From: Pseudomonas brassicacearum
GTDB lineage: Bacteria > Pseudomonadota > Gammaproteobacteria > Pseudomonadales > Pseudomonadaceae
Assembly (NCBI RefSeq): GCF_000585995.1
Contig: NZ_CP007410.1
Span: 3,623,430-3,687,429 of the forward strand
Direction: 5' to 3'
Length of the DNA stretch: 64,000 nt
Part shown: positions 27,901 to 30,411 of the stretch, one piece after another
Layout of the letters: each line of letters starts with the position of its first letter
How positions within the stretch are numbered: the stretch's first letter is position 1
Program-made: the position numbers and the translations under genes
The notes under the pieces: model-generated
What the model was told of the DNA's origin: nothing
The model's database searches: none
Seen by the model: the letters and a program-made list of their open reading frames with translations, nothing else

Positions 27901-30067
27901 CCTGGGCCGCAATCAACTGACGGAAAGCGCTCGGTGTCTGGTTCAGCACCGTGACACCGGCTTCGCAGATCAGCGCATAACAGTCCTGCGGTGAACGGCT
28001 GACCAGCTGCGGCACCACCAGCAAGCGGCCGCCATGGGTCAATGCGCCCCAGATTTCCCAGACCGAGAAATCGAAGGCAAACGAGTGGAACAAGGCCCAC
28101 ACGTCTTGCGGTCCGAAATCGAACCAGGCCTGCGTCGCCGAAAACAGCCGGGCGACATTGCGGTGCTCGACCATCACCCCCTTGGGCAGGCCGGTCGAGC
28201 CCGAGGTGTAAATCACGTAGGCCAAGTGATGCGGTGTCAGCGCCGCAATGTCGGGGTTGTGCTGCGGCTGCGCGGCAATACCCGCGGCCTCCGGCTGATC
28301 AAGCAGAAGCACCGGGACGGCCAGCGCCGGCAGTTGCACCGGCAGCGCCGATTGAGTGAGCAAAGCCACCGGCGCACTGTCGTCGAGCATGAATGCCAGT
28401 CGCTCCCGGGGATAGGCCGGGTCCAGCGGTACATAGCCGGCACCGGATTTCAGGATGCCCAACAGGCCGACGATCATGTCCAGGCCGCGCTCGACACAGA
28501 TCGCGACCCGGTCGTCCGGGCGAATCCCCAGTGACAACAGGCGATGGGCAACCTGGTTCGCCCGAGCATTGAGTTCGCCGTAGGTCAGTTTCTGGTCTTG
28601 ATACACCACTGCCAGCGCGTCGGGTTGCGCGGCCGCGTGCACTTCGAACAGGCCGTGGATCGTGCAGTCATGCTCATAGTGCTGTCCATCGTTCGCGTTC
28701 CAGGCCTGTAGCTGACGGGCTTCGGTCGGGGTCGGCAGCACGAATCCCTGGATTGGCAACGTGTCGTCGCGCAACCCTTGCTCCAATACATGCATGAAGC
28801 GGTCGGCCATTGCCTCGATTTCACCCGGCTGGAAGTACGCTTCGTTGTAGATCCAGTGCAGCCAGGCATGGTCGTCGTTCGGGTTGCTCCTGACATGGAT
28901 AGCCAACGGCATCTGCTCATGACCATTCGAGCACTTCACCGAGCGGGCGGGGGTTTGCCCGAACATAAACTGGTGATCGTCCAGTTCGTAGGAGAACGAC
29001 ACGTCGAACAACTGGGCGCGGTTGTCCCGTAGCAGTTCCAGCGAGCGGTTCATGTCGCTCAGGGGAAATCGTTGGTTGCGATAGTCCTGCTTGAGCGTGC
29101 GCGTCACCTCGTGGACCAGTTCGCCGAACGACAAGTCGGCGCTGAATCGCAGCCGCACGGCGCTCACTTGAGTGAACATGCCCATGGTCTTCTTGAAGGC
29201 CGCATTGGAGCGATTCAGGATCGGCAAGCCGATCACCAGGTCTTCACGCTGGGTGGTACGGGCAAAAAAAACATACAGCGCGGCGAGCAGCACAGCGGAG
29301 CGTGACGATTTATGCGCCTGCGCCAGCACGTCGATCCGCTCATTCAACGTTTGCGCATAGCGCCATACGGCATGGCGGCTGGGGGCCAAGCCATTGGGGT
29401 AGCGATCACGGTCGCGGGCGACGAATAGCGGTGGCGGGACATCCTGATATTTTTCCAGCCAGTATTGCTGCTCACGCACGAAACGGGGGGAATCGCGATA
29501 GCGGGTATCGTCCTGGATGAACTCCACATACGAAGGCGCTGATACATCAGGCAACGGGTGACTTCCCAGCGCCGTGTAAAGCTCGCCGAGTTCCTTGAAC
29601 ATCAAGCCGATGCTCCACCCATCCAGGACAATGTGGTGAACCTGAATGACGAAATAGAACGAGACCTCATTGAGTTTGAGCAGGTCGAAGCGATACAGAT
29701 CGCCGCCGTTCAGCGGGAACGCATTCGCCATCCCTTGCGCGACCCATTCCTGTGCCGATGCCTCTGGATCGGAGCGATCAGAAAAATCACGCACAGGAAC
29801 CTGTACCGTCAGCGTATCGACCAGCCTCTGCATGGGCATGCCACCGGTGCCAGCGTCCAGGAGCAGTACCGTACGCAGGGCGTCGTGTTTCTGTACCAAC
29901 AGGTCGACCGCCTGCTGGAAGCGTTCGGGGTCGACGGGACCTTCGATATGGAGATAGCCACCGATGTTGTACAAAGGTGAATCGCCCTTGGTCATCTGGT
30001 CCAGCCAGATGTCCCGTTGGGCTGCCGTCAGGGGATAGATTGCTGAAAGTTCAAGGGACTGATTCAT
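965..30067 (-). CDS. Nine-module peptin NRPS (syringopeptin/corpeptin-like), residues 1-9
   Basis: Cytoplasmic megasynthetase of about 9,700 residues: starter C (acylating) domain, then nine A-T pairs separated by eight condensation domains. It has no thioesterase and ends on a T domain ([10 protein letters not shown]) with a short tail TEKMEIVL. The A3 motifs (SGSTG) fall near residues 622, 1719, 2807, 3882, 4956, 6026, 7101, 8179 and 9266. Nine-residue codes read from the core motifs: DFWNIGMVH (Thr), DVQYIAHVT (Pro-like), DLYNNALTY (Ala), DAWFLGNVV (Leu), DLYNNALTY (Ala), DALWIGGTF (Val), DALWIGGTF (Val), DFWNIGMVH (Thr), DLKNVGSDV (Hse-like). All eight internal C domains show HHxxxxxGDxY near their start, the dual E/C hallmark, so D residues are expected. 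Thr at 1 and 8 would be Dhb by analogy with peptins. The ATG at 30067 overlaps the stop of a short upstream ORF; a GTG at 30112 is in frame but lacks a ribosome site. The family is certain; the residue calls are inference. Confidence 0.95.
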   Translation of the reverse strand: MNQSLELSAIYPLTAAQRDIWLDQMTKGDSPLYNIGGYLHIEGPVDPERFQQAVDLLVQKHDALRTVLLLDAGTGGMPMQRLVDTLTVQVPVRDFSDRSDPEASAQEWVAQGMANAFPLNGGDLYRFDLLKLNEVSFYFVIQVHHIVLDGWSIGLMFKELGELYTALGSHPLPDVSAPSYVEFIQDDTRYRDSPRFVREQQYWLEKYQDVPPPLFVARDRDRYPNGLAPSRHAVWRYAQTLNERIDVLAQAHKSSRSAVLLAALYVFFARTTQREDLVIGLPILNRSNAAFKKTMGMFTQVSAVRLRFSADLSFGELVHEVTRTLKQDYRNQRFPLSDMNRSLELLRDNRAQLFDVSFSYELDDHQFMFGQTPARSVKCSNGHEQMPLAIHVRSNPNDDHAWLHWIYNEAYFQPGEIEAMADRFMHVLEQGLRDDTLPIQGFVLPTPTEARQLQAWNANDGQHYEHDCTIHGLFEVHAAAQPDALAVVYQDQKLTYGELNARANQVAHRLLSLGIRPDDRVAICVERGLDMIVGLLGILKSGAGYVPLDPAYPRERLAFMLDDSAPVALLTQSALPVQLPALAVPVLLLDQPEAAGIAAQPQHNPDIAALTPHHLAYVIYTSGSTGLPKGVMVEHRNVARLFSATQAWFDFGPQDVWALFHSFAFDFSVWEIWGALTHGGRLLVVPQLVSRSPQDCYALICEAGVTVLNQTPSAFRQLIAAQGESDLSHHLRQVIFGGEALETGILKPWYAREANARTQLVNMYGITETTVHVTYRALCPADAQLVGVSPIGKRIPDLRLYLLDQLGQPVPVGMEGELYVGGAGVARGYLNRPQLNETRFIADPFDGSAHARMYRTGDLGRWLDNGELQYLGRNDEQVKIRGFRIELGEIEAKLMACDDVREVVVIAREDAPGDQRLVAYLIADEGARLSAIELRSKLLGSLTDYMVPSAFVVLDAFPLTTNGKLDRKALPAPDSEAYARRTYEAPAGDVEITLAGLWAELLGVEQVGRHDRFFELGGHSLLAVKLIERMRQVNLHVDVGVLFGQPTLATLAAATDTGGGIVVPDNAIALDAERITPDMLPLATLTQAEIDRIVATVPGGVGNVQDIYGLVPLQEGILYHHLATTQGDPYLLQALLRVGSRDQLDAFVQALQAVIARHDILRTSVMWEGLDEAVQVVWREARLKVEELALDEAEGDIAGQLQARFDPRHTRFDLRQAPMMRLHFAEDVANGSWVAVLLFHHLIDDATSLGMLGKEIEAHQENRAAKLPVSVPYRNYVAQIRLGSDPEQHEAFFSEMLGDVDEPTLPFGLQDVQGDGSGIEEASLALAGELTQRLRTQARRLGVSTASLHHLAWGQVVGRLSGRQDVVFGTVLMGRLHSGQDEGHALGMFVNTLPLRVEAGAQGVLAALKTTHGRLAALLGHEHAPLSLAQRCSGVAAPTPLFSALMNYRQTAVAAQAPAEAGQARTWAGVEILGGEERTNYPLSLSVDDLGESFGLTVQAVAGIGAQRVCAYMHAVLEALADALDQDVNTPLHQLNVVPASERRQLIEDFNAFDATYPAGLLIHQLFEAQVLVQPEAVALTYQGQSLSYAELNRLANQIAHCLIEHGIRADDRVAICVDRSLEMVAGLVGILKAGAGYVPLDPAYPSERLAYMLDDSAPKVLLTQRDLLARFPQANVPVLLLDAEERDAAGISAQLSTNPDANGLNPDSLAYVIYTSGSTGQPKGVAMAHRALVNLMQWQIAQAAQQGRDTARTLQFAALGFDVAFQEIFSTLCAGGELSLIHADLRLNFHQLFQHIREQRIERLYLPCIALQALAEAVVGEGQNGPLACELRDVITAGEQLRITPQIRAFFERLDGCRLHNHYGPTESHVTTALTLPDDVASWPTLPAIGRPVANTRIYLLDEHLRPVPAGVAGEIHIGGVCVARGYLNRDDLSAERFIRDPFATDGQARLYKTGDLGRYQPDGCIEYLGRNDDQIKIRGFRVELGEVEARLCQHPGVKEAAVIAREDSPGDKRLVAYFTVPVADLAPDADALRSHLQALLPDYMVPAAYVRLDKLPLSANGKLDRRALPAPEVDAFASRAYEAPLGEVEAVLARLWSEVLGVERVGRHDHFFELGGHSLLAVKLIERMRQAGLNADVRVLFGQPTLAALAAAVGGRTDVVVPDNGIPAGCERITPAMLTLVTLSQETIDRLVESVPGGVGNVQDIYPLAPLQEGILYHHIAAEGGDPYLLQAAFAMDSRAQLDDFVRALQAVIDRHDILRTAVLWEGLDVPLQVVLRSTRLVLEEQLLDPVQGDIATQLQERFDPRHCRLDLGNAPLMRLACSWDSVHQRWVAILLFHHIALDHTALDVMQDEMQAFLSGESDRLDVAMPYRNYVAQTLLGVSREQHEGFFRDMLADVEEPTLPFGLREVQGDGRGIEEVKLNLDAALCLRLRRQARQLGVSAASLHHLAWARVLGRLSGREDVVFGTVLLGRMQSGEGSDRALGMFINTLPLRVNVGDQDVRSGVKATHERLTALLGHEHASLALAQRCSGVPASLPLFSALLNYRHSPLQDNDGIERWAGTQVLAVMERTNYPCMLSVDDQGEGFLLSVQTAGAVDARQVGAYMHKALASLVDALELAPQSTLNDLDILPEDERTQLVRDFNATEADYPQAQTVHGLFEDQVQRTPDAIAALHGERRLSYWELNERANRLAHYLRKQGVEPDSRVAICVERGLDMVVGLLAILKAGGGYVPLDPAYPLDRIAYMLEDSAPAAVLAQPATIGLLAAASMPVINLDSGLWQDESALNPEIAGLTSAHLAYLIYTSGSTGLPKGVMIEHRNTVNFLTWAHRSFDAETLSKTLFSTSLNFDLAVYECFAPLTSGGSIEVVTNVLELQQGEHDITLINTVPSALKALLESGGLGEGVDTVNVAGEALKRSLVEALFEQTQVKRLCNLYGPSETTTYSSWVSMAREDGFAAHIGKPVANTQFYLLDEHQQPVPLGVPGEIYIGGAGVARGYLNRDDLTAERFLKDPFSTTANARMYRTGDLGRYLPDGDIEYLGRNDDQVKIRGFRIELGEIEAKLAQSPNLKETVVLAREDVPGDKRLVAYFTQHSPDETVDIEALRTHLQAQLPEYMVPMAYVRLEALPLTPNGKLDRKALPAPDLDALITRGYEAPQGEAESTLAQIWQDLLGLEQVGRHDHFFELGGHSLLAVTLIERMRQVGLSADVRVLFSQPTLAALAAAVGHADNEVSVPANLIPLDCQHITPAMLPLAALSQDAIDRIVAAIPGGVRNVQDIYPLAPLQEGILYHHLAAGQGDPYVLQAQFAFDSHERIERFTQALQGVVDRHDILRTSMAWEGLDEPVQVVWRKAVLGVEHVRLSHDDGDIASQLKARFDASHHRLDIRQAPLMCIRFAEDSTNRRWVASLLFHHMALDHTALEVVRHEMQAHLLGQDGQLGEAVPYRNYVAQACLGVSREEHEVFFREMLGNIDEPTLPFGLQDVRGDGNGMEEARQDIAPDLSQRLRTQARRLGVSAAALHHLAWAQVLGRVSGREDVVFGTVLMGRMQGGEGADRALGMFINTLPIGVQLGGQSVRDGVLATHARLTGLLGHEHASLALAQRCSGVTAPTPLFSALLNYRHSLAEPIALHTSSAWQGIEALGGEERTNYPLTMSVDDLGEGFSLTAQVESRIGAQRLCSYMQVALENLADALEHSPQAPLHSLAILPAAERKQLLETWNATDAAYAHDALIHQQFEAQVAAQPQAVAVVYEDKTLTYCELNARANQVAHRLLALGVRPDDRVAICVERSLDMIVGLLGILKSGAGYVPVDSAYPVERIAYLLQDSAPVAVLAQSATHGLLGDASVPVIDLDSGDWQDESVSNPQVPGLDSSHLVYVIYTSGSTGLPKGVMVEHRNLSNLVAWHCQAFEVKRGSRTSSVAGFGFDAAAWEVWPSLCAGATLLLPPAHAGSEDVDALLDWWQAQVLDVCFLPTPIAEYAFGRNPGHGQLRTLLIGGDRLRKLPVDLPFELINNYGPTETTVVATSGRIDASQAVLHIGKPVANTRVYLLDAHLQPVPTGVAGELYIGGAGVARGYLNRPQLTAERFVKDPFSPAQDARMYRTGDLGRYSPDGNIDYLGRNDSQLKIRGLRIELGEIEARLGACPGVREAVVVALGEASDDKRLVAYYTAHDTLDQALTADSLREQLQVHLPRHMVPSAYVQLDTLPLTPNGKLDRRALPVPDSDAYSSRGYEAPQGEVETLLARIWADLLKVEQVGRHDHFFELGGHSLLAVSLIERMRQAGLSADVRVLFSQSTLAALAAAVGNGSEVSVPANRIPANCQHITPDMLPLVNLDQDAIDRIASTVPGGLGNVQDIYPLAPLQEGILYHHLAAEQGDPYVLQTQFAFENRGRLDDFSYALQKVIDRHDILRTSVLWEGFEQPVQVVWRQALLIQQEAVLDPAGGDVAAQLYERFDSRHHRLDMTRAPMLQLVYTQDTVNDRWLALLLFHHMALDHTALEVVQQEMQAYLLGQADQLGAAMPYRNYVAQARLGVSHEAHEGFFRDMLGDVDEPTLPFGLQDVQGDGSGIEEARQDVDADLSRRLRAQARLLGVSAASVYHLVWAQVLGRVSGREDVVFGTVLMGRMQGGEGADRALGMFINTLPLRVNVGQTAVRAGVKATHARLTALLGHEHASLALAQRCSGVEAPTPLFSALLNYRHSAVTTSPEALAAWSGIEVLGGEERTNYPLMLSVDDQGEGFSFTVMTPERIGAQRLSGYVQQTLEALIQMLEQTPEAPLHQLSILPASEREQLLETFNATQADYPRSQTVHGLFEEQVQRTPDAIAMLHGERRLSYWELNERANRLGHYLRKQGVRPDSRVAICVERGIDMVVGLLAILKAGGGYVPLDPAYPLDRIAYMLEDSAPAVVLAQAATIGLLADASMPVINLDSELWQDESVLNPEIAELTSAHLAYLIYTSGSTGLPKGVMIEHRNTVNFLTWAHRSFDAETLAKTLFSTSLNFDLAVYECFAPLTSGGSIEVVTNVLELQQGDHDITLINTVPSALKALLESGGVGEGVDTVNVAGEALKRSLVENLFEQTQVKRLCNLYGPSETTTYSSWVSMAREDGFAAHIGKPVANTQFYLLDEHKQPVPLGIPGEIYIGGAGVARGYLNRDDLTAERFLKDPFSATANARMYRTGDLGRYLPDGNIEYLGRNDDQVKIRGFRIELGEIETKLAQHPSLKETVVLAREDVPGDKRLVAYFTQHSPDETSDIETLRAYLQTHLPAYMVPVAYVRLEALPLTPNGKLDRKALPAPDLDALITRGYEAPQGEVETTLAQIWQDLLKVERIGRHDHFFELGGHSLLAVTLIERMRQVGLSADVRVLFGQPTLTALAAAVGGGSEIVVPANGIPLECTRITPDMLTLTHLDQDAIDRIVATVPGGVRNVQEIYPVAPLQEGILYHHLSAEQGDPYLLQTLFALQSRQRLDDFVQALQSVIDRHDILRTAILWEGLDEPQQVVWREARLGLEEFLPDPQAGAIIQQLHSRYDARHYSLDITQAPLMRLAFAEDKPNQRWIAMLLFHHIALDHAALKVVQQEMQAHLLGQVDGLDAPVPYRNYVAQARLGGNLEPQEAFFREMLGDVDEPTLPFGLQQVQGDGHDIEQASLVLDGDLSSRLRRLARQSGVGAASLHHLAWAQVLSQVSGRQDVVFGTVLMGRMQGGQGADRALGMFINTLPLRVNVGDQSVKAGVKAVHGRLTALLGHEHASLALAQRCSGVVAPLPLFSALLNYRNSSEQADAAQTLSAWHGIETVGGEARTNYPLTMCVDDLGEDFALTVLAMTGVGAQRVCAYMETALQSLASALESSPASRLQALDVLPHTERQQLLTGFNATTRRYPQDRTVHGLFEAQVKARPDAMAVVYNEQRLTYAELNSRANRLARHLLGLGIQPGDRVAIGLERSIELLVSQLAILKCAAVYVPLDVSAPLERQQFMVQDSGARILLALSTATVPDDMLRVDLDTVMPDEAADDLDLLQSAESIAYVMYTSGSTGTPKGVLVPHRAINRLVINNGYADFNAGDRVAFASNPAFDASTLDVWAPLLNGGCVVVVEQDVLLSQERFAALLREQSVSVLWMTAGLFHQYAAGLMTAFTQLRYLIVGGDVLDPAVIGRVLKEGAPAHLLNGYGPTEATTFTTTHEITSVGEGGIPIGRPIGNTRVYVLDVNQQPVPIGVAGELYIGGDGVAKGYLNRPELTAEKFIADPFSADPEALLYRTGDLARWRADGTVDYLGRNDDQVKIRGFRIELGEIEARLAEHDNVKDAVILVREDAPGEKRLVAYFTLRDPDVAAEIEALRAHLHAQLPDYMIPVAYVHLDVLPLTANGKLDRRGLPAPDIDAYVSREYEAPQGEIEQTLARLWAELLKVEQVGRHDNFFELGGHSLLAVTLIERMRQAGLSADVRVLFSQPTLAALAAAIGSGREVSVPANLIAPGAERITPAMLTLINLDQEAIDRVVATVPGGARNVQDIYPLAPLQDGILYHHLAAEQGDPYVLKTVFELQNRGRLMAFIGALQHVIDRHDILRTSVVWQGFDAPIQVVWHEAQLHLEEIALDSSAGDIAAQLQHRFDPQHYRLDITQAPLMRLVFAEDAPNQRWVAVLLFHHMALDHTALEVVQQEMQAHLLGQADQLAVAMPYRNYVAQARLGVSQQEHEGFFREMLGDVDEPTLPFGRQDVRADGQAIEQARQVVEATLSLRLRTQARQLGVSAASLVHLAWAQVLGHVAGKQDVVFGTVLMGRMQGGDGADRALGMFINTLPLRVDVGTQGVRDGVKATHVRLTGLLGHEHASLALAQRCSGVAAPMPLFSALLNYRHSAGSVAAVSSEALAAWEGIGLLSNEERTNYPLTLSVDDLGEGFSLTALAVPQIGAQRMCVYMNIALEHLVQALEQAPQTPLNSVSILPSAERRQLLVDFNATTRRYPQDRTVHGLFEAQAKARPDAMAVVYNEQRLTYAELNSRANRLARHLIGLGIQPGDRVAIGLQRSIELLASQLAILKCAAVYVPVDISAPLERQQFMVQDSGAQILLALSTATVPDNTLRVDLDTVALDEAGDDLDLMQSAESVAYVMYTSGSTGTPKGVLVPHRAINRLVINNGYADFNAGDRVAFASNPAFDASTLDVWAPLLNGGCVVVVEQDVLLSQERFAALLREQSVSVLWMTAGLFHQYAAGLMTVFAQLRYLIVGGDVLDPAVIGRVLKDGAPAHLLNGYGPTEATTFTTTHEIHSVGEGGIPIGRPIGNTRVYVLDVNQQPVPIGVAGELYIGGDGVAKGYLNRPELTAEKFIVDPFSADPEALLYRTGDLARWRADGTVDYLGRNDDQVKIRGFRIELGEIEARLGQCAGVKDAVVLARQDDAGPKRLVAYVIPESDFTLSVQDLRAELAASLADYMLPSAFVVLPSFPLTANGKLDRRALPAPDAEAYASREYEAPLGEVEQTLARLWAEVLKVEQVGRHDHFFELGGHSLVAVTLIERMRQVGLSADVRVLFSQPTLAALAAAIGSGKEIRVPANCIPADCEHISPDMLPLISLTQAAIDQLVATVPGGARNVQDIYPLAPLQEGILYHHLAAEQGDPYVLQTQFAFDNRERLDAFVGALQVVIDRHDILRTSVVWEGLDEPVQVVWRQVVLVPQCIEPDATAGDIATYLGQRFDARHYRLDLGQAPLLHLAYARDEAQDRWVAILLFHHMALDHTALDVMQHEMQLYLLGQDEQLTEAVPYRNYVAQARLGASEQEHEAFFREMLGGIDEPTLPFGLAQVQGDGRGIEEVKALVDEALSLRLRSQARQLGVSAASLVHLAWAQVLALASGQEKVVFGTVLLGRMQGGDGADRALGMFINTLPICVPVDGQSVRDAVKMTHGRLTGLLGHEHASLALAQRCSDVASPAPLFSALLNFRHSSIQVTDEVLSAWNGMYMLSSEERTNYPLTLNVDDLGEGFSLTVQVESRIGGQRICDYMQVALHSLVDSLEHAPQTPMHSLAVLPPAERRQLLETWNTADAVYAHDALIHQQFEAQAATRPDAVAVVFEDRTLTYGELNARANQLAHRLLSLGIRPDDRVAICVERGLDMIVGLLGILKSGAGYVPLDPAYPAERIAYMLEDSTPVAIVVHGATRERLAEESGRVIDLDGAALHSQSEANPQVPGQTSSQLAYVIYTSGSTGLPKGVMVEHRNVARLFSATQPWFDFGPQDVWALFHSFAFDFSVWEIWGALTHGGRLLVVPQLVSRSPQDCYALLCEAGVTVLNQTPSAFRQLIAAQGESDRNHNLRQVIFGGEALETGILKPWYARETNARTQLVNMYGITETTVHVTYHALEAADAQRVGVSPIGKRIPDLQLHVLDARREPVPVGVVGEMYVGGAGVARGYLNRPELNRERFIVDTLSGCEGARLYRTGDLGRRMADGSIEYLGRNDDQVKIRGFRIELGEIEATLATCEGVSEAVVIAREDEPGDKRLVAYVIAAEGAALSAADLRTQLLASLAEYMVPSAFVVLAAFPLTTNGKLDRKALPAPDQSSVAAREYEPPQGDAETVIAAIWQDLLDLERIGRHDNFFELGGHSLLAVKLIERMRHAGLSADVRVLFGQPTLAALAAAVGGQTEVVVPVNRIALDCQRITPDLLPLATLSQDEIDRVVAMVPGGIGNVQDIYALAPLQEGILYHHLAATQGDPYLQYVMFAFDSFTRLDHFTQALQAVVARHDILRTGVLWEGLAEPMQVVWREARLPVEPVELDLAAGDVATQLHQRFDPRHYRLDIRQAPLMRVAYAQDPANQRWVGILLFHHLVDDATSLAVLSAEIEAHLLGQAQRLPASVPYRNYVAQARLGVSREAHEKFFRDMLGDVDEPTLPFGLQDVQGDGSGIEEVRQEVAADLSRRLRTQARQLGVSAASLYHLVWAQVLGKVSGKDDVVFGTVLVGRMQGGEGADRALGMFINTLPLRVSLGQTAVRAGVKATHARLTALLGHEHASLVLAQRCSGVEAPTPLFSALLNYRHTGAITSAEALSAWDGMQVLSGEERTNYPLTLAVDDQGEAFSFSVMTPARIGAQRICGYVQQTLENLIEMLEQAPQAPLHQLSILPPGERLKLLAEFNTHEADGPQEQQAIEALFEAQVQRTPDDLAVLGGEQRLSYRQLNERANRLAHYLRKQGVAPDSRVAICVERSVDMVVGLLAVLKAGGGYVPLDPAYPAERIAFMLQDSAPVAVLTQAGTRALLSHAQVPLIDLDAGPWQDEPDHNPHVTDLTPAHLAYVIYTSGSTGLPKGVMVERRGLGNLLDWYLDDLAFHAGDAVLLASSYNFDLTQKNILAPLMVGAALHLAEEPFNPRAIVAQIADAGITHLNMSPSAFHALVDADDQQALACLQRVVLGGEPIQVGMLEKLPQPRPTVINSYGPTECSDVVAWHTADTDLETYRDQSIPIGKPIRNMQLHVLDGHGQLLPVGVPGEIHIGGVGVARGYLNLPQLSAERFMADPFYGQADARLYKTGDIGRWLPDGTLQYLGRNDDQVKIRGFRIELGEIEAKLAQHEAVKEAAVLAREDVPGEKRLVAYFTQYSPDEALNIEALRTYLQAQLPAFMVPVAYVYLDAMPLTPNGKLNRKVLPVPGLDSLISRGYEAPIGETEITLAQLWAEVLNVERVGRHDHFFELGGHSLLAVSLMERMRQEGMEADVRTLFEQPTLSEYAATTEKMEIVL

Positions 30068-30159
30068 ACCCGCGCCCCCGACACCAGAATGCCCGTCGAT
30101 AGCGGGCCGCACTGAGTTACAACAACGTCATCCACAGCATGCGCAAAGAAAAATTTCAT
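30064..30159 (-). CDS. Putative 31-residue leader ORF coupled to the peptin NRPS
   Basis: Short ORF starting MKFFFAHAVDDVVVTQCGPL. GAGAAGGAACGT precedes its ATG, a convincing ribosome site. Its TGA overlaps the NRPS ATG as ATGA, the arrangement expected for translational coupling; the NRPS start itself has only a weak site. I do not recognise the peptide. Caution: if the syr-syp-like box at 30179..30198 marks a -35 region, that promoter's transcript would begin inside this ORF, so only read-through from syrP-syrD would translate it. Confidence 0.45.
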   Translation of the reverse strand: MKFFFAHAVDDVVVTQCGPLSTGILVSGARV

Positions 30160-30178
30160 ACGTTCCTTCTCAGAGATT

Positions 30179-30198
30179 TGTCAGTGCTGCCCGGGACA
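30179..30198 (-). promoter_or_regulatory. syr-syp box-like dyad upstream of the peptin NRPS
   Basis: Read on the minus strand this is TGTCCCGGGCAGCACTGACA. The left half-site matches the P. syringae syr-syp box (TGTCCCG-N6-CGGGACA) perfectly; the right half keeps GACA, and the 6-base spacer is exact. In P. syringae the box is bound by LuxR-type activators SalA/SyrF near -35. It lies in the 252-bp gap between the leader ORF and syrD (30160..30411), where I see no other gene and no clear terminator. Confidence 0.6.
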
Positions 30199-30411
30199 AA
30201 CACAACAGGCACGCCTGGAATTGATGCAGATCCGCGCATACAGCCTGCGCGGTACGGTGTCGGTTGAACGAGCGGATCGCCCTTGCATGGCATCGCCACC
30301 CGACAGCGCATTCGCGCTTGTCGAGTGGGTTTCAAGCCAGGCATCTTTCGCGGTTTTTCAAAAGGTGCAGTCACGCCATCGCAAGCCGGACGCTGTTGTC
30401 GAAATCGGCAT

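Noticed and set aside
1331..28534. Many long frames antisense to the peptin NRPS (up to about 1,470 codons)
   Set aside because: They arise from high-GC codon use and repeated module sequence opposite a clear coding frame; no domain is recognisable.
30068..30112. Alternative GTG start of the peptin NRPS at 30112
   Set aside because: No ribosome site, and the extra 15 residues do not resemble starter C domains; the ATG at 30067 has the ATGA coupling.
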